The notes under the pieces: model-generated
What the model saw: the letters and a program-made list of their open reading frames with translations, nothing else
The model's database searches: none
What the model was told of the DNA's origin: nothing
Position numbers and translations under genes: made by a program
NCBI GenBank assembly: GCA_013397455.1
Contig: VYZB01000240.1
Coordinates: forward strand, 27,521-91,520
Direction: 5' to 3'
DNA length: 64,000 bases
Source of the DNA: Crotophaga sulcirostris
Lineage: Eukaryota; Chordata; Aves; Cuculiformes; Crotophagidae
In this document: positions 1-13,140 of the stretch, in pieces
How the letters are laid out: each line of letters begins with the position of its first letter
Numbering within the stretch: position 1 is the stretch's first letter

Positions 1-664
1 CTGTGCAGAGGAGGTGAAGGCTGCTTGATCTCATGGGGAGAGGATGCCCGTGGGATCTCACAAAGGAACTATCTGAAAAAAAAAACCAGACTTTTTTTTA
101 TGTTAAAAATGGACTGCATGGAGGAGTAATTCTGTATAATGGTGTATGTGGGATTATGTAGAGAAACAGGCAGAGCTGAACTGGGAGTCTGGACTGACAT
201 ATCGCATCTGCCTCCTGTTTTATTGACGGTTATTCCTTGCAGAACACAACCGTTCCTCTTATTGTACTGTCCTGGTTACAGATTGGCAGGAGGTAGGAGC
301 GAGCTAAATCACAGGGTCTGAAAGCTCACAGCAAAAAGCAATTGGTTTCTGAGGCAGAGAATAATACAGGATGTTTGGATTTGGGATACAGATGATCCCT
401 TGCAGTGCGAGATTACATATTTAACTGTCGCAGTAGCCACGTGGTGATGAAATATTTCCAGTTCAGATGCCTGCTCTCAGCTGGTGTAGATCAGCGCGGA
501 TTCCTCCAAGGCTGTGATGAGTGATAACAGCTTAGGTCCTGGCTTACAGTTTGTGTGCTGCTTGCACGTGTACAGGAAAAACTGGGTGACACTATTTTTG
601 GAAAACACGCTCTGCGCTCATGCAGAACCCCCTCTGCCAGGGCTCCTTCTCTGCCAGGGCATTG
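1..664. other. Unique non-coding stretch
   Basis: No recognisable gene or repeat. A short A run and T run lie near positions 77-99. The open frames here are under 100 codons and match nothing I know. Confidence 0.5.
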
Positions 665-1224
665 CTAGTTGGTTGAGGGAGGGGATTGTCCCCTCTGCAC
701 TGCTGTGGCCCCACCTGGAATATCGTGTTCAGTTTTGGGCACCACAGTATAAAAAGGACATAAAACTGTTGGGGAGTGTCCGCAGGAGGCCACAATGCTG
801 GTGAAGGGTCTAGAGGGGAAATTGTATGAGGAGTGGTTGAAGGCACTCGGTTTGTTCAGCCTGGAGAAGAGGAGACTGAGAGGGGATCTCTTAGTTGTTT
901 ATTGCTTCCTCACAAGGAAAAGAGGAGAAGCAGGTGCTGAGCTCTTCTCTCTGGTGACCAATGGCAGAACCCGAGGGAATGGCAGGAAGATGTGCCAGGG
1001 GAAAGTTAGGTTGGACATTAGGAGAAGGTTCTTCACGCAGAGGATGGTGGAGCACTGGAACAGCTCCCCAGGGCAGCAGTCACAGCCTGACAATATTCCA
1101 GAAGCATTTGGACAAAGCCCTCAAACATGCAGTGTGAGTGTTGGCGTTGTCCTATTCAGGGTTAGGAGTTGGACTTGATGACCTTTGTAAGTCCCTTCCA
1201 ACTCAGGTCATTCTATAATTCTAC
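665..1224 (+). mobile_element. CR1 LINE, 5'-truncated 3' portion
   Basis: This is the 3' part of a chicken-repeat-1 (CR1) non-LTR retrotransposon. It runs from the 'GAGGGAGGGGATTGTCCCC' block through 'TTGTTCAGCCTGGAGAAGAGG' and 'GAGCACTGGAACAGCTCCCC' to 'TTCCAACTCAGGTCATTCTATAATTCTAC', which is a decayed copy of the CR1 3' terminal 8-mer repeat. It belongs to the subgroup that ends in 'CCAACTCAGG', as does the copy at 60.9 kb, and the two align along most of their length. The ORF2 C-terminal frame is broken by frameshifts, so the copy is dead. The 5' edge is approximate. Confidence 0.9.
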
Positions 1225-2677
1225 AGTTCTTGTGCTGCTGAACAATGGGAGAAGTGTGTTCCCCTCCGAACTCACAGGATGCTGGTGGTTGTGCCACCTA
1301 AACTGTCCAGCTCCGTGTGTGCTATCATTGTATCTTGGTCCCTCACCCTCCTCTGGGCTGCAGGTTGGAGAAGCCTAACCAAGTGGATTGCTCTTGGAGT
1401 GATGCTAAGCAAATGTGAATTAAAGACCAGTAGAAAGTGGTGCCTTTTTATATTGAAAAACCTTAATTTCATTGCTTGCTTGTAGAAACCCCAGACCTCC
1501 CAGCGTGTGCACTGCTCCAAGTGCCCTCCTGTCTCTCCCCATCTTTGCCCCATCTCCCTCCCTCTGCTGAGCTGAAGTGGCTGCTCAGTAAATCTATTAA
1601 AAAATTAATACAAAAGAATGAATCTCTCCACTAAAAAGCATGGCCAAGAGAGAGGTCATTTGTCTGCAGATAGTTAAATCAATGTGTTGCTGAATCACTC
1701 TGCAAATTGAATCGGTTGCTGAGGAGAGGGAACCCTGCGCAGCGTTAGCTGTTGGGCACTCTCAAGCCTTGATGATGCTGATGGCTTGGATCAGGCAGCA
1801 ACCAACCTGCAGCTGGCTGGCTGCTCCAGGGACCTGCACACCAGGAGGAGAGCCCATGGTCTGTCTCAGAGCTGCATGACGGCCAATGTCCTGCTCCTTG
1901 CTATCCTGCAGGAAAGACAACTCTCCTCTCCCCGATGGCTTCATGCAGCTAGGCAGCCCCTCCAGCACCATAGAACGGGTTCTAACTGTCTTGGCCAAAT
2001 TGCTTTGCCCCTTGGGTCGTGCTCTGTCCTGTGAGCATTGCTGCTGCATGCGTGTTTGGCCCTCAGCAGGGCTCAGCCTGGTGCAGGTTCCCCGTCGTAC
2101 GTGTCATATTTCATTATCTCCAAGCTTTCGGGTTAACCTCTGGGCAGCCCTGCAGTGATGGGGTCATCAGATTTTTTTAGCCCACAGGTATTTCTAGACT
2201 GTTATCTCCTTTAATCATAACTTGGCTGAGCAAGCCTTATTGAACTCTCTGAATGCCTCCACATAAATCAATCTCTCCAGACCTCGGTTGTGTGTTGTTA
2301 ATCAGCTTTGAGCCTGCCCTGATTTGTCAGCCTTTCTGGGAATGGCCTGCTGCAAGCTCAATGCAATCCAGATGCAATTAAAGGTCCTATAGAGAGGAAG
2401 GATTGCTTCCCTGCTCCACGGGCTGGGGTCTGTCTCTGCACAACTGTATTGGCCTTTTGTTTTTCTGCCCTATTGCCTTGCTGTGTGACAGATCCGGGCT
2501 AATCCATCAATGAGTCATGCTTCATGTGGAGCAGAAGTAATGTTCAGAGGTGGTTCAAAGGGAAGAAGCGCTCTGCCTTGTAGAGCTGAGCAAGAGGCAG
2601 CAAGGGTGGCCTCGGCTGATGTCACTGCTTGCAGATCCCAATGTGCAAGATTTGGAGCTGCATCTCTGCAGGTGGTT
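1225..2677. other. Unique non-coding stretch
   Basis: No gene or known repeat is recognised. An A/T-rich patch lies around 1585-1720. Overlapping open frames on both strands near 1760-2160 have no recognisable protein features and are probably chance. Confidence 0.45.
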
Positions 2678-3250
2678 CCATCAAAAGAAGCGTGGCCAGG
2701 GGTTCAAGGGAGGTGATTGTCCCCCTCTACTCCACTCTCATGAGACCCCACCTGGACTACTGTGTCCAGTTCTGGAATCCCCAACATAAGAAGGATATGG
2801 AAGTGTTGGATCGGGTCCAGAGGAGGCTCCGAGGATGATCAGAGGGCTGCAGGACCTGTGTTAGGAGGACAGGCTGAGAGAGTTGGGCTTGTTCAGCCTG
2901 GAGAAGAGAAGGCTCCAGGGGGACCTTAGAGCAGCCTCCCAATACTGAAAGGGGCTCCAGGAAAGCCAGGGAGGGGCTTTTTACAAGGGTCTGTAGTGAT
3001 AGGACAAAGGGGAATGTCTTTAAATTGGAAGGGGGAAGATTTAGATTGGAAATTAGGAAGAAATTCTTCACAATGAGGGTGAGAAGGCACTGGCACAGGT
3101 TGCTCAGAGAAGTGGTGGCTGCCCCATCCCTGGAAGTGTTCAAGGCCAGGTTGGATGAGGCTTTGAGCAACCTGATCCAGTGGGAGGTGTTCCTACCCAT
3201 ACCCATGCATGATCTTTAACGTCACTTAAATCCCCAGCCATTCCATGATA
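2678..3250 (+). mobile_element. CR1 LINE, 5'-truncated
   Basis: A CR1 3' portion starting near 'CATCAAAAGAAGCGTGGCC'. It passes through 'GAGACCCCACCTGGACTACTG', 'TTGGGCTTGTTCAGCCTGG' and the reverse-transcriptase tail region 'AGGAAGAAATTCTTCAC' to a decayed 3' end ('CCATTCCATGATA'). Positions 3025-3219 stay open and encode the ORF2 C-terminus, with words such as RKKFF and PSLEVFKARLD. Frameshifts upstream make the copy non-functional. Its closest relative in the window is the copy at 38.4 kb. Confidence 0.92.
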
Positions 3251-6200
3251 CGCTAGGAAGCATTGGTACGTGGAAATTAGAGCTGTCCTGATGGATTTAA
3301 CATGTGTGCTAGATGGGAGGGAACATGCTTGTAAAGTGAAGGTTGACCACAAGAGCATGGTTGACCAGGCATAAATTGTGCCTTGAACTCAGCTAAACTG
3401 GACTGGTGGGCAATGAAGGACACTGGTGTCCCAGATTAGGCAGATGCTTTTCATCTCTTCTGGAGAAAGAAGCTTTCTAGCATCTAATTAATTTTCATTG
3501 ACTCCTGGTGAACAATTATCAGTGGTGCAGAGGGCTGTTGACTTGGATCTCTGATCCAAGGCTCGTTGAAGCGCGTATGAGTCTGTTCATTCCCTTCAGC
3601 CAGCGGTGGGTCTGGCCATTGAGATCAGAGCATGAATTTAGCATCTGGAGCCATGGATCTTCTCACCACACAACTAGATTTTGTAAATATAACCGTTCAT
3701 CTGTCTCTGTCATGTTTCTCCCAACTATTTACACTCCAGCTGTCTAAGCTCCGTTCCTGTTCCTGAGATCCTTTAAAAAGGGATAGATTATATTCACTGT
3801 TTTGTCACATCAGGAGTTCTATTTCTCTAACTGGCAAATTTGCTTTCATCTACGCCCTGTAACAAAACTCACTACAGGTCTGAAATCCCTCTCTGAAGTC
3901 CCCATGCTAAAACCTTCCCTGAAGCCAAACTGCATTTACTATACAGCTTAGTTCAGGCAGCGAGCCAAAACCCTCAACGTATTGTTTTTCAGAATAACTT
4001 CTGCAGTTCTGTTGTCCAGCTCCTGAAAATTCAAGTTAATCCTGTTCCTGAGGAAGCTGGGCTTGTACAGTGTAGCAGAGGAGCACCTTGTACTCTCCTG
4101 CTCATGTCTGCACACCAATGGTGAGCAAAGGGCAAGATCTGGGGGCAGTTTGCAGTGCTGAGCTGATCCAGAGCAAGGAACCTGCTAGGTTCCTCCCAAG
4201 CCATGGCTTCTTGACTCTGTATCAGGTTTTTTCCCTCTTACTATCCAAAAGTAAACTGGATATATCAGAGAAAAGGCTTTTTCTGGGCTCTTAATCTTTT
4301 CTAAGAGGTGAAAGGTGTTGGACCACCTTCTACAGCCTGGCTCCATGTCTGTTGAGAGCCAGGAAGAGCAAAGCCAGGTGAATTTATTTAAAGGCTGATT
4401 TGTGCATGGATTAAGGACCTAGAGCTCTGTGAATCCCTTAACAGATCCCCAGTGCTGGGATGGGGAGGCACAGGGGATCTGAGGCCCTGCTGATGGCCAC
4501 GATTTGTGTACTTCCTACAGAATCCCTTTAACTGGACCTAAAAATGTGTGTGTCTGCATAGTGGGGCAGGGTTAGGGCAGGTATTGGTTTTAAAGAAAAA
4601 AGTAACTTGTGTTACTGCGTGTTTCTAAGTACAAGATAATCCTTTTCCAACTATGCTGGTCTTACCTAGCTTCTGTGCTTTTGAATGAATCTAAAACCTA
4701 ATCTGAATATGGACATCACTTAATCAAGGACAGGAGCTGGACAAAGAGAGCCTGCTTGTGGTATGGGCTTGTTCATGTCTACTTTCAGGGCTGCAGCTCC
4801 TTGGGACAGTCCTGAGTTCTGCATATTTTGCAGCCCTGTCCCATATGGGTCTCATCAACTTGTAGCCTGTGAAGAAGCAAACCCATGCCCACCGCAGGGT
4901 GCCCCAGGGGGCTGTAGGTCTCTATAATGGGTTTGCTCCCTGACAGGCTGAACCTATGCAGGTTAGGGGAAGAGACTGCAGATATTAACAGGGAAAAAAA
5001 CCCTCTTTGCCAGGACCTCACACCTCCCTTGTTCCATTAATAAAGCTCCTGCTCAGGGGAGCACAAACCCACCCTTTCCTGGGGTTGCTCGTTCCTTTCT
5101 TCAATTCATTCTTTGTTTTTTGTTCCTGAGCTGTAGCATAGGCAAGAAATGAGCCCACACTAGCATCCCTGGAGGCAAGCAAGCTATTGTCCTTAAAACA
5201 AAGGAACTGTTCCTCAGATGTAGCAGCTACAATGTGAAGTCCCTGAGAGCCTTTACTTCATCCTGGACCAGGCTTCCTGATGTTTTCCTGGATGCTTGTC
5301 TGGTCTGTCAGCTCTGAAATTCAGGGTCTAATTCTTGTTGATTCTCCCTAGCAAGGCTCCCAGTGGTTATCTGAAAAAGCCCTCAGGAATAGAAAATGTT
5401 TAGCCAGTGTCTCATGTCCCCACTCCTCAGAAAAAGCAGGGGTGCTGCATTTGACAGGGCTTAGGACCAGGATGGAGCAGGAAACCAGAACTGGTGCAGC
5501 ACGTCTCCTCCATTCAACAGGTGAGAAACGGTCACTCAGAGTGCAGAGTGAACAGCACCTATCGAGCTGGAAGGGGCATCTCTGCTCTTGTACTGCATCA
5601 TTCAAGATCAGAAACACCACACGGATTACAGAGAAATATTGCAGGACTTCTCCCTACCTCCGTCAGCATTTTAGGTGTCTCTATAATTCATTTCTGGGGG
5701 AGAAGAGCACAAGGAAAGGAATGCCTCAAGTCAGCAAACAGGTTAAAACCCCAGCAGGATGGTTTTTTTTCCATACACTGTCACCTACTCAGCTTGTATC
5801 TTTGCTGTAGCTATCAGCTCCCCTGTACCCCAGGCTGGCCCATGGGGAACATGGAGATGCTCAGACACAACATGCAGTTGTCTCATCCATGTCACACTGC
5901 CATGGGGACCTTCATTGGGCAGTAGAGATAGAGCTCAGCCTGAGACCTGCTGAAAGTCTCCTGGGGTGGTGTAGAACCAGAACTGGAAGTGAATGCAGAT
6001 GCTGCCACTGCCTGCTCACTTCATCCCTACAATCTCAAACTGCAGAGAGCTTTTTTGTCCTCGGAGGTACTGGCGTTCCTCCAAGCACAGGGGGACCAGA
6101 TGGAGCAGTAAGACAGCTAAAATTGGAGCGGTGGAGGGGACTGGAGTTATCTGTTAAGGAGCTGGCTTGAAAATAAGAGCGTGTAAACCAGCTGTTGCTT

Positions 6201-9200
6201 TGAGAAACAGTTTTGTTGCTGGTTCCAGAAAAGGACAGTAATGGGGACTGATGTAAAAATCAGCCCAGGCGACCGGATGTGTTTAGACTGTATTTTGAAA
6301 GGTTAGCAGGTCAAATCTAGAGACACTGAGAAATGTATGAAGAGCACAACTGCTCACTGCCTGGCTTTCTCACGGATGCTCCTTTGGGCCAGTTTGTGGG
6401 GGCTCAGAGAGGCAGCGCCTTCACATCTGAAGCCTTCAGCATTCAGGATTGTGAATTTCTCCTGACAAGTCTTCCAACACGTGTTACCAGAGCCGACTCT
6501 TCTACCTATCAGTTCCCTGTGATGCAAATATGGGAAGACACATCATTAGGTAACCATTTATATAAGCGACCTGACATGGGTTTGCCTTGTGTTGGGATTT
6601 CACAGCTGTGAAAGCCTTGATGGCATCTTTGACCCATGGCCATTGACCCAGTTATCTACTGCATCACCCCAGCCAAGCTGGACAGGCAGCAGTGGACGTG
6701 GCCTTGCATGGTCCATGTCATTGTCCCACTGAGATGACTGGGAGTTCTGCCTCACATTTTTTGGTCAGGTATTTGCTTTTGTGGATTGCTATGGAGATGG
6801 AGGCCAGTGTGATAGGCATTGCACAAACAGCATGAGACAGTCTGTGTCCTGGGGGACTTGGTGTGAACTCAACGAGTGAGCACTCTGAAAGGCATCCCGG
6901 GCGCAGAATTCCCATTAACACCACCAAATGGTGCTGCTGTTTAGTGCTTTGAAAACTGATCTCCCTCTTAGGAGCAGCGTTGAGAGGGGGGAGGGAAAAA
7001 AATCAGGGAGAGAGCAGGATTAGTGTGTGCAGAGAGGCATTGCTCCTCATTGAGAGCAGGAACCCAAGTGGCTTAGTTACAGCAATACTCACTGAATTTG
7101 TGCCTCAGCTGCTGTTGCAAAAGTGCTGCAGAATTAATTTCCCTTTCTGTAATGTGCTGGTGTGTTTTATGTAGAACTTTCTATATGGGTATGAAGAACG
7201 TGCAGCAAGAAACTTCAGATTCAAGGTGACTCCTAGCCACGATACCTGGAGGGACTTGGGCTTAGAGTAGACCTAAAGGATGTTGTTTTCCCCTTTGGGT
7301 GGTTGTAACAACCCAGGAGATCTTCCATACAGTCAGCAAAGCTATAGCTCTCAAGCACAACACGTAGCTTATGTAATTATGTCGTGATGGACATTGGCAC
7401 AGAAGTGAGGATTTATGTTCTGGCAAATGTCTAAAACAGTGAGTGTAGGAATTCTGTCTCCTTGGTGACAAAATCAACCAATGGAAAACATAAAAAAAAA
7501 AAGCTAAAACCATCCATGGACAGTGCTTTTATTTTCAGAGTGGAGGACAGTGAATTAGCCTGTTCCTTACCTGTTTTTTTATCTGTGGCCGGACACCAGA
7601 GGATGCCTTAATTGTTTTTTTATGATGGACAAGTATCCTCAAAAAAAGAGAGCTGCAGTTTGCCGTAGACAAAGATGAGCAAGAAATTTAGGCTAGAGGG
7701 GCAAGTATAGAGATAATCATTTAGGTCTTAGTCACCTGGTTTGTATCTGAGAAATGCAGTCAATATTGCTGCGAAACCGCTCAATGCCCTGAGTGGAATG
7801 ACTTGCCTTTTCCCTTGCAAACAGATAACTGTTTTCATTGGAGATGGTGCTATGAGTTGACATTAATGGGTAAACCCTCAGGGGTTTTCAGAGCAGATGG
7901 CAGACTCAGTGGAAAGACTGACCCCCTAGCTGAGGTTTGGAATTGTGGCCACCATCTCTGGAAATGCCTCTTGCAGCTCCCCAAGGTCTAACCACCGTCC
8001 CAAGGGGTGTCCTCTGGCTACAGGCAGGAGATAAGCATGCCTGGTACAGCTCCTGCCTTCTCCTGTCTTTTTGTTCAGTGTAGAAGCCACCTGAGTCAGT
8101 CCAAAACAGGATCACCTACCCCTGGAGCATCCCTGGAGAGGGGAATTAAAACAGGAATAATCTGCCAGCTAGCTGTAATGGTAGACCTTCCTTCCCATGG
8201 GGGGAAAAGATGCCAGCAGAGCCCTTGTGTGAGCAAGGAAAACAAAGATGTTCTGAGATGTTCTGCATGCTCAGCTCCTGTTAGCAGTTCTCTGAATGAC
8301 CTTTGACACCATCCTTACCATAAAACTCCATTTCTAACCTCACAATAACGATGCTGAGCTTTGGCATAAAGTATTTTCTGACCTTCCTGTAGAGCCCAAG
8401 ATTAAACCCAGCATTAATAAAAATGTAGTTGGACCATGTTGACAGATGAGACAGGGGCAAGTGACAGCAGCTTGTGTAGGAGCAACACCCCACCCCCCCA
8501 AGACATGTGAGACATTATAGCCTGTGCTGATAAGCTGAGAAGAAGGAGCTGCTCTCCTACAAAGAATTCTGAGCCTCTCAGAGAAGAGCCAGATCTTATG
8601 ATAGCAGAAGTCATCATCTCCCAGCATGGTGCAGCCACCTAGAGTCAGGCCAGACCTGTTCTGGGGCGCTTTCAGCAGGGGGTGGATGGCCACTCTGTGG
8701 TTTTACTGAATGGTGGTGACCTCCCTTACCAGCACAGACTTTCAGGGATGGCAGTGAGGGGTCTTTGATGTTTGCACACTGCTTGGGAGCATCTTATGGT
8801 GAGTGGCTCGTGGCACTGCTGGTTGGAGGTATAGGGTTTGAGAGCAAGGGGCAGTTTTTATCACCTGCTAGGAGCAAAGCACTCCAACAACAGTTTGTTT
8901 CTGACATCCTGGACGTGTTTTTTCCTTGGGTCTGGTGCTCATAATTTAGAGGCTGTGAGAGCCAGGACTACTCTGTTCGATGCTTTCTGGAGGCGGCCAC
9001 ATCTTCACACTGGGCTGAAAGCCACCTGCATGCCTGCAGTGCAGCACCGTGTCCTCAGCAAGCTCTCCTGCGAAACAAATGCCTTGACAACGCCAAATCA
9101 AAACATTTTTTTGCTTCAGCTCAACAGACTGGAAAGAAAGATTAGGTTTCCCAGGTGGAAAATTTCCCACAGAAAATATTGGAGCCCTGTTTTCTTTCCG

Positions 9201-10597
9201 ATTAATGGATGTTGTGACCCTCTTTCCCTAAGTTATTCTAGTAATGCCCCAGGATCCTAATTAAGACTGAGCCCAGTGGCTCTTGGCATTGTGCAAACAC
9301 ATGGGAAGACTCCAGCCCTTCTCTAGAAAGCTTCTCATCTAGTTTGGTTTAGGCAAATGCATCCATTGAAACTTTTTTTTTTACTTTTCAACAGTGCTAC
9401 AATGCAGGCTTTCATCTCTACCTCTTGTGTGTATTCCAATGTCATGCCCTCTCCTTTCAAAGGCTTAGGTTTGCCTTTAATTGTGTTGAGAGCCTTTGTC
9501 TCTAAGCCTTTAATAATGGATTTTTTTCTCCTCTGCCAAAAGAAGAATTTTGTTGGCTTTTCTTCTAAAGCTAAAGTGACAGTTCCTTCTTCTCCGTGAG
9601 ATTTACAAAGCTTATCTTTTAATTTTCAAGAGCCAAATAGCAAGGGGAGGGAGTGTGGAAATGAAACGTCATCGCGGCTTTTAAACATTGTCGCTAGGAG
9701 AAGGCTTAATGATCTAGAAATACATAAACTGCACACTCCCGGGGTTGCTTCAATTTAGTCACGCTAAGCTGCTGCTCCTGACAGAGACCTGTGAAAGGAT
9801 GGAGCTGGGGGGGGGGCAAAGTCAGCACTTTCTTACAAGCCTTGTCCTGCTGAAGCCCCAGCTTTGCCATTCCGAGGGCAGAGGGATGCCTGGGCTGTGC
9901 ATCCACCCAGTGCCATGCCCGTACCCCTGAGTGCCCTGGTCCCTGGCTGCTGCACGGTGCTGAGACCTTCTCTGCTGTCTGAAACTGTGGTGCATCCAGC
10001 AACAGAGCACAAAGTCATGCACTGGCGTTCTTGGAGGAGGGATCTGAAAGTGCTTGGTGCTGGCTGTAGGTCCCAGTCCCATTAGGGTGCTGCTCCCAGT
10101 GGAGGCTCCTAGCTCAGGTGTCTGTGTTGGGGTGGATGTGCTTGTCAGCAGAGTAGAACCCTTCCAAGGGTCAGAACTGTGCTGTGCTTGAGGAGCTGCC
10201 TTTCAGCAGGACACTGAGGGCCTGTCCGTGCATTTTTGTGCAGGTATAACAGCAGCAGTGGCAGGAGACTGGAGCACGAGGCTGATGAGCACTTTGCTTC
10301 CATGGAAGAAAATAATCTACAGTCTGCTTGGCTGTGGTATGTGACTTGAGCCCATCTTCAAGTATTTGACACCAGAAAGCAACGATGGATTCCATGTTCC
10401 TTCTGCTCTAAACTCGCTGTTGTCACCTTGCATCTTATGGCTCAGAGGATTTGCCTTGGCACTGGGGAGGATGGTCCTGGGATCATAATCAAGGCTCCGT
10501 GGGAGAAGGTGGAACAAGGTACTCTTCTAAGATGTAAGCTCTTCTGTCCATGTCAGAGCATGCATGTTGTGCAGGAGACACAGGTTTGGAGAGAGGG
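3251..10597. other. Unique non-coding stretch of 7.3 kb
   Basis: I see no exon, RNA gene or transposable element I can name. Minor features are an A run near 7493-7503, a T run near 9369-9379 and a G run at about 9809-9818. A 9-10 bp two-copy repeat (GATGTTCTG) lies near 8247-8266. The 9480-9735 segment is A/T-rich and contains an ACGTCA CRE half-site at 9666-9671. All open frames are short. Confidence 0.45.
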
Positions 10598-10746
10598 TGT
10601 CCCTCCCTGGAGGTGTTCAAGGTCGGGTTGGGTGAAGCTTTGAGCAACCTGATCCAGTGGGAGGTGTCCCTGCCCATGGCAACGTCACCAGTGTTGGAAA
10701 TGGGTGATCTTTTAAGGTCCTTTCCAACCCAAACCATACTGTGATT
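10598..10746 (+). mobile_element. CR1 LINE, short 3' end
   Basis: About 150 bp of CR1 3' terminus: 'CCTGGAGGTGTTCAAGG', 'AACCTGATCCAGTGGGAGG', then 'CCTTTCCAACCCAAACCATAC' and a decayed tail. The reading frame over this part translates to the family-typical CPSLEVFKVGLGEALSNLIQ and then drifts. It is a severely 5'-truncated insertion, as is usual for CR1. Confidence 0.9.
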
Positions 10747-11147
10747 AAACCATTTCATATCAATTGAACTCTGTGGACTAACCCTGGCTGAGGAGTTGGT
10801 GCTAGAGCAGGTCTTCCTTCTCATTTGGCCCATAGCAGAATTTGCTTGAAGAGTTTTTCTGAGTGTGATACCTCAGAGCAAGACAGAGTAGTTTTGCAGC
10901 TAGTTTATAGTCACTGCAATGGGAGAGCTAGCCTTGAAATGACTTATAGCAGAGAGGAGCTGCAAAATAGTGTTTTCCAGATGGTAAGAAGAAATGCTGT
11001 TCTGAAACTTGGGTTTGGGGCTGTTTCTGACATAAGCGAAGTTTCTGATGAGGTGGACGCTCCTCAGCTGTTCCTAGAGATCCTGCAGGATGTCCTTCCT
11101 TGCCTTGGCCCAAGTCCATAAAGCCTGAACCATCTCATTCCAGCTTT

Positions 11148-11340
11148 AACCACGCGGCACTCTGTAATGAAACTGTTTAATCCGAATCAGTGGCTGTCTC
11201 TGGAGCACATCTGGGGGCCGTGTCAGCGCAGCGCGCGTCTTCACGTGGGGTGCAGCGAGCGCCAGGTTTAACAGAAGCCAACTCCGCACCGCCAGCACTA
11301 CACGCTCAGCAATCATATGGGAGGCTGAGTCTTCGTAACC
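11148..11340. promoter_or_regulatory. Small CpG-rich patch with CACGTG
   Basis: About 15 CpG dinucleotides fall within 190 bp, including GCGCGCG at about 11231-11237. By my hand count the observed/expected CpG ratio is close to 1, while the surroundings are CpG-poor. A palindromic E-box CACGTG is at 11242-11247. It is shorter than a standard CpG island. It could be a minor promoter, an enhancer or a relic. No TATA box or initiator element is evident. Confidence 0.25.
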
Positions 11341-13117
11341 ACAGTGTTCCCAGTCCTCCTCTGTGCTTCTAATTTGGAAGAGGCACATCTTTTCCCTTGA
11401 GCTTCCTTCTGCGATGCAAACGAAAGCATTAAAGGGGTTTCACAGCAGGAGCCACGGGTTGTGTGCTTCATTCCTCCAGATTGCCAGGGCTCAGTCCCAG
11501 TGATGAAGGATGGGTGGAGCAGGGAGCCCTAACTCTGTCTTGAGGGTATTAACTCAGGAAGGGAGTCCTGGACTGAACGCAGGATCACAGAGGCTCCGTG
11601 CCATGAGATTTTGGGTGCAGCAGAAGGGAAACGGCTCCTTCCTACGTGCAGCTTGTTTTAACATCACGGGTGGATGGTGAATGTACATCTCATTTCCTTC
11701 AGCAAGACCTTCCATCCACTCTTGACTCCCTCTAGGCTCCGATGCTGCGGTGAACAGGATGGTGTAAGTCTTTAGGCAAACAGCTGCGTATTGTAACCTC
11801 ATTTGGTAAACTGGAAAAGTAGGCTTCCCAGAAGATGCCTTTCACTTTAATTATTAAATAAAATAGGAAAGCAGCCTTCTGTCTAGCTGAGCTGGAAGCT
11901 TACGAAGAGATCCAAGTGAAGCCAACGCCATCAAAAGCTGTCAGCTTTCCAGCCTGTTTGCTCCTCCTCTTGAGCATCCTGGTGTGAGCCTGGGAGCTCT
12001 GCTCTGTGCAGGGGGTAGCAGGAACCAGAGAGGCAGACACTGCTGAGGGCCTTGCTTATCCTTGGGTGGGAAAAATACAGTCCAGACCAAAAATAGTGGG
12101 GATCTGCTGCCTGCCATCAGGAACTGGGTCTTCCTGCTGTCCAGGAGATGCTACAGGCAAAATTCACTTCAACTCAGAGTTCATGGAAAATGAAGGAAAG
12201 GCTCACCTCCACATTCTCTGGTGAGACCCTCTTCGGATCAGGAGCAAACAGGAGGAGAGCTGTCTGCAGGCAGAGGAGACCAAAGCTGGGATGTTCAAGG
12301 CACAAGCTGTTGCCTTGGCAGAAGCCAGCGTGTGTCCCTGGGAGTTGGCTCTGTTTTGGAAGAGGAGCCAGTGATGACAGACCAGAGGGGGGTGCTAGCA
12401 AGCCACAGGACACCCTGTACTCCTGCCAAATCATTAATAGGGTTATTTGGGTGAGCTCAACTCTTTATTCCACTTCTTCCCTTTCCAAGTTAGAAGCATG
12501 GAGGAGCTATGTCTCAAACCCCATGCTAGCTCCTTGGCACCATAGCCACAGGGGGGTTCTTGTTGAGCTTGGTTGTGTTCGCACTTACTGGGGGGAGCAA
12601 ACTAAGCTGATGCCTCTAGGGAAGCGGAGATGAGAGCCAGGGTCTCTCCCACCCCGTGCTTCATGCAGTGCAATGTCCCCTCTGTCCTGAAAAGGCTTTA
12701 GATTTTAATCCCCAAATAGACATCTCAACAAAACGCCATTTAAAAAAACCCCAAACATCTGAAAGATGCTGCTTGCATTTCAGGCAGAGGGAACTCATTT
12801 TGAAACCTCCAGGGCTGCCATGAAATGGGATCATCACTTGCCAGGGAGCTCCAGTGCCTACGTGCCTTCCAGCAATCGTGATGAATTCTCATCCCAGCCT
12901 GGCACGTGAGTTATGCGGTGCCGCTTGTGAATAGTGGGAAGTTCACTGAAATCCTCATTTAGCACTGCAGGCTGGGCTTGCAACTCCGTGATGACTCCAT
13001 GGTGGTGGTTTCAGTGCTCAGGCTTGTGACTCTAAAATCAGACAGTAATGTCTAGCAAATAACGTACGCTCCCACCAACGCTCAGTTTATTTTTTTCTTA
13101 TCTTGCCATGAACAAGT

Positions 13118-13140
13118 ACTTTTAATTTATTTATTTATTT
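13118..13140. repeat. (ATTT)n microsatellite
   Basis: A short run of ATTT units directly visible in the sequence. It has no attached retroelement that I can identify. Confidence 0.7.

Noticed and set aside
4565..4580. Single GGGTTAGGG word, and a similar one near 52450
   Set aside because: An isolated telomere-like word with no repeated period, unlike the 55.99-56.04 kb tract.
10825..11121. 98-codon frame that looks moderately protein-like
   Set aside because: No domain recognised. It starts just downstream of a CR1 and lacks convincing splice borders.
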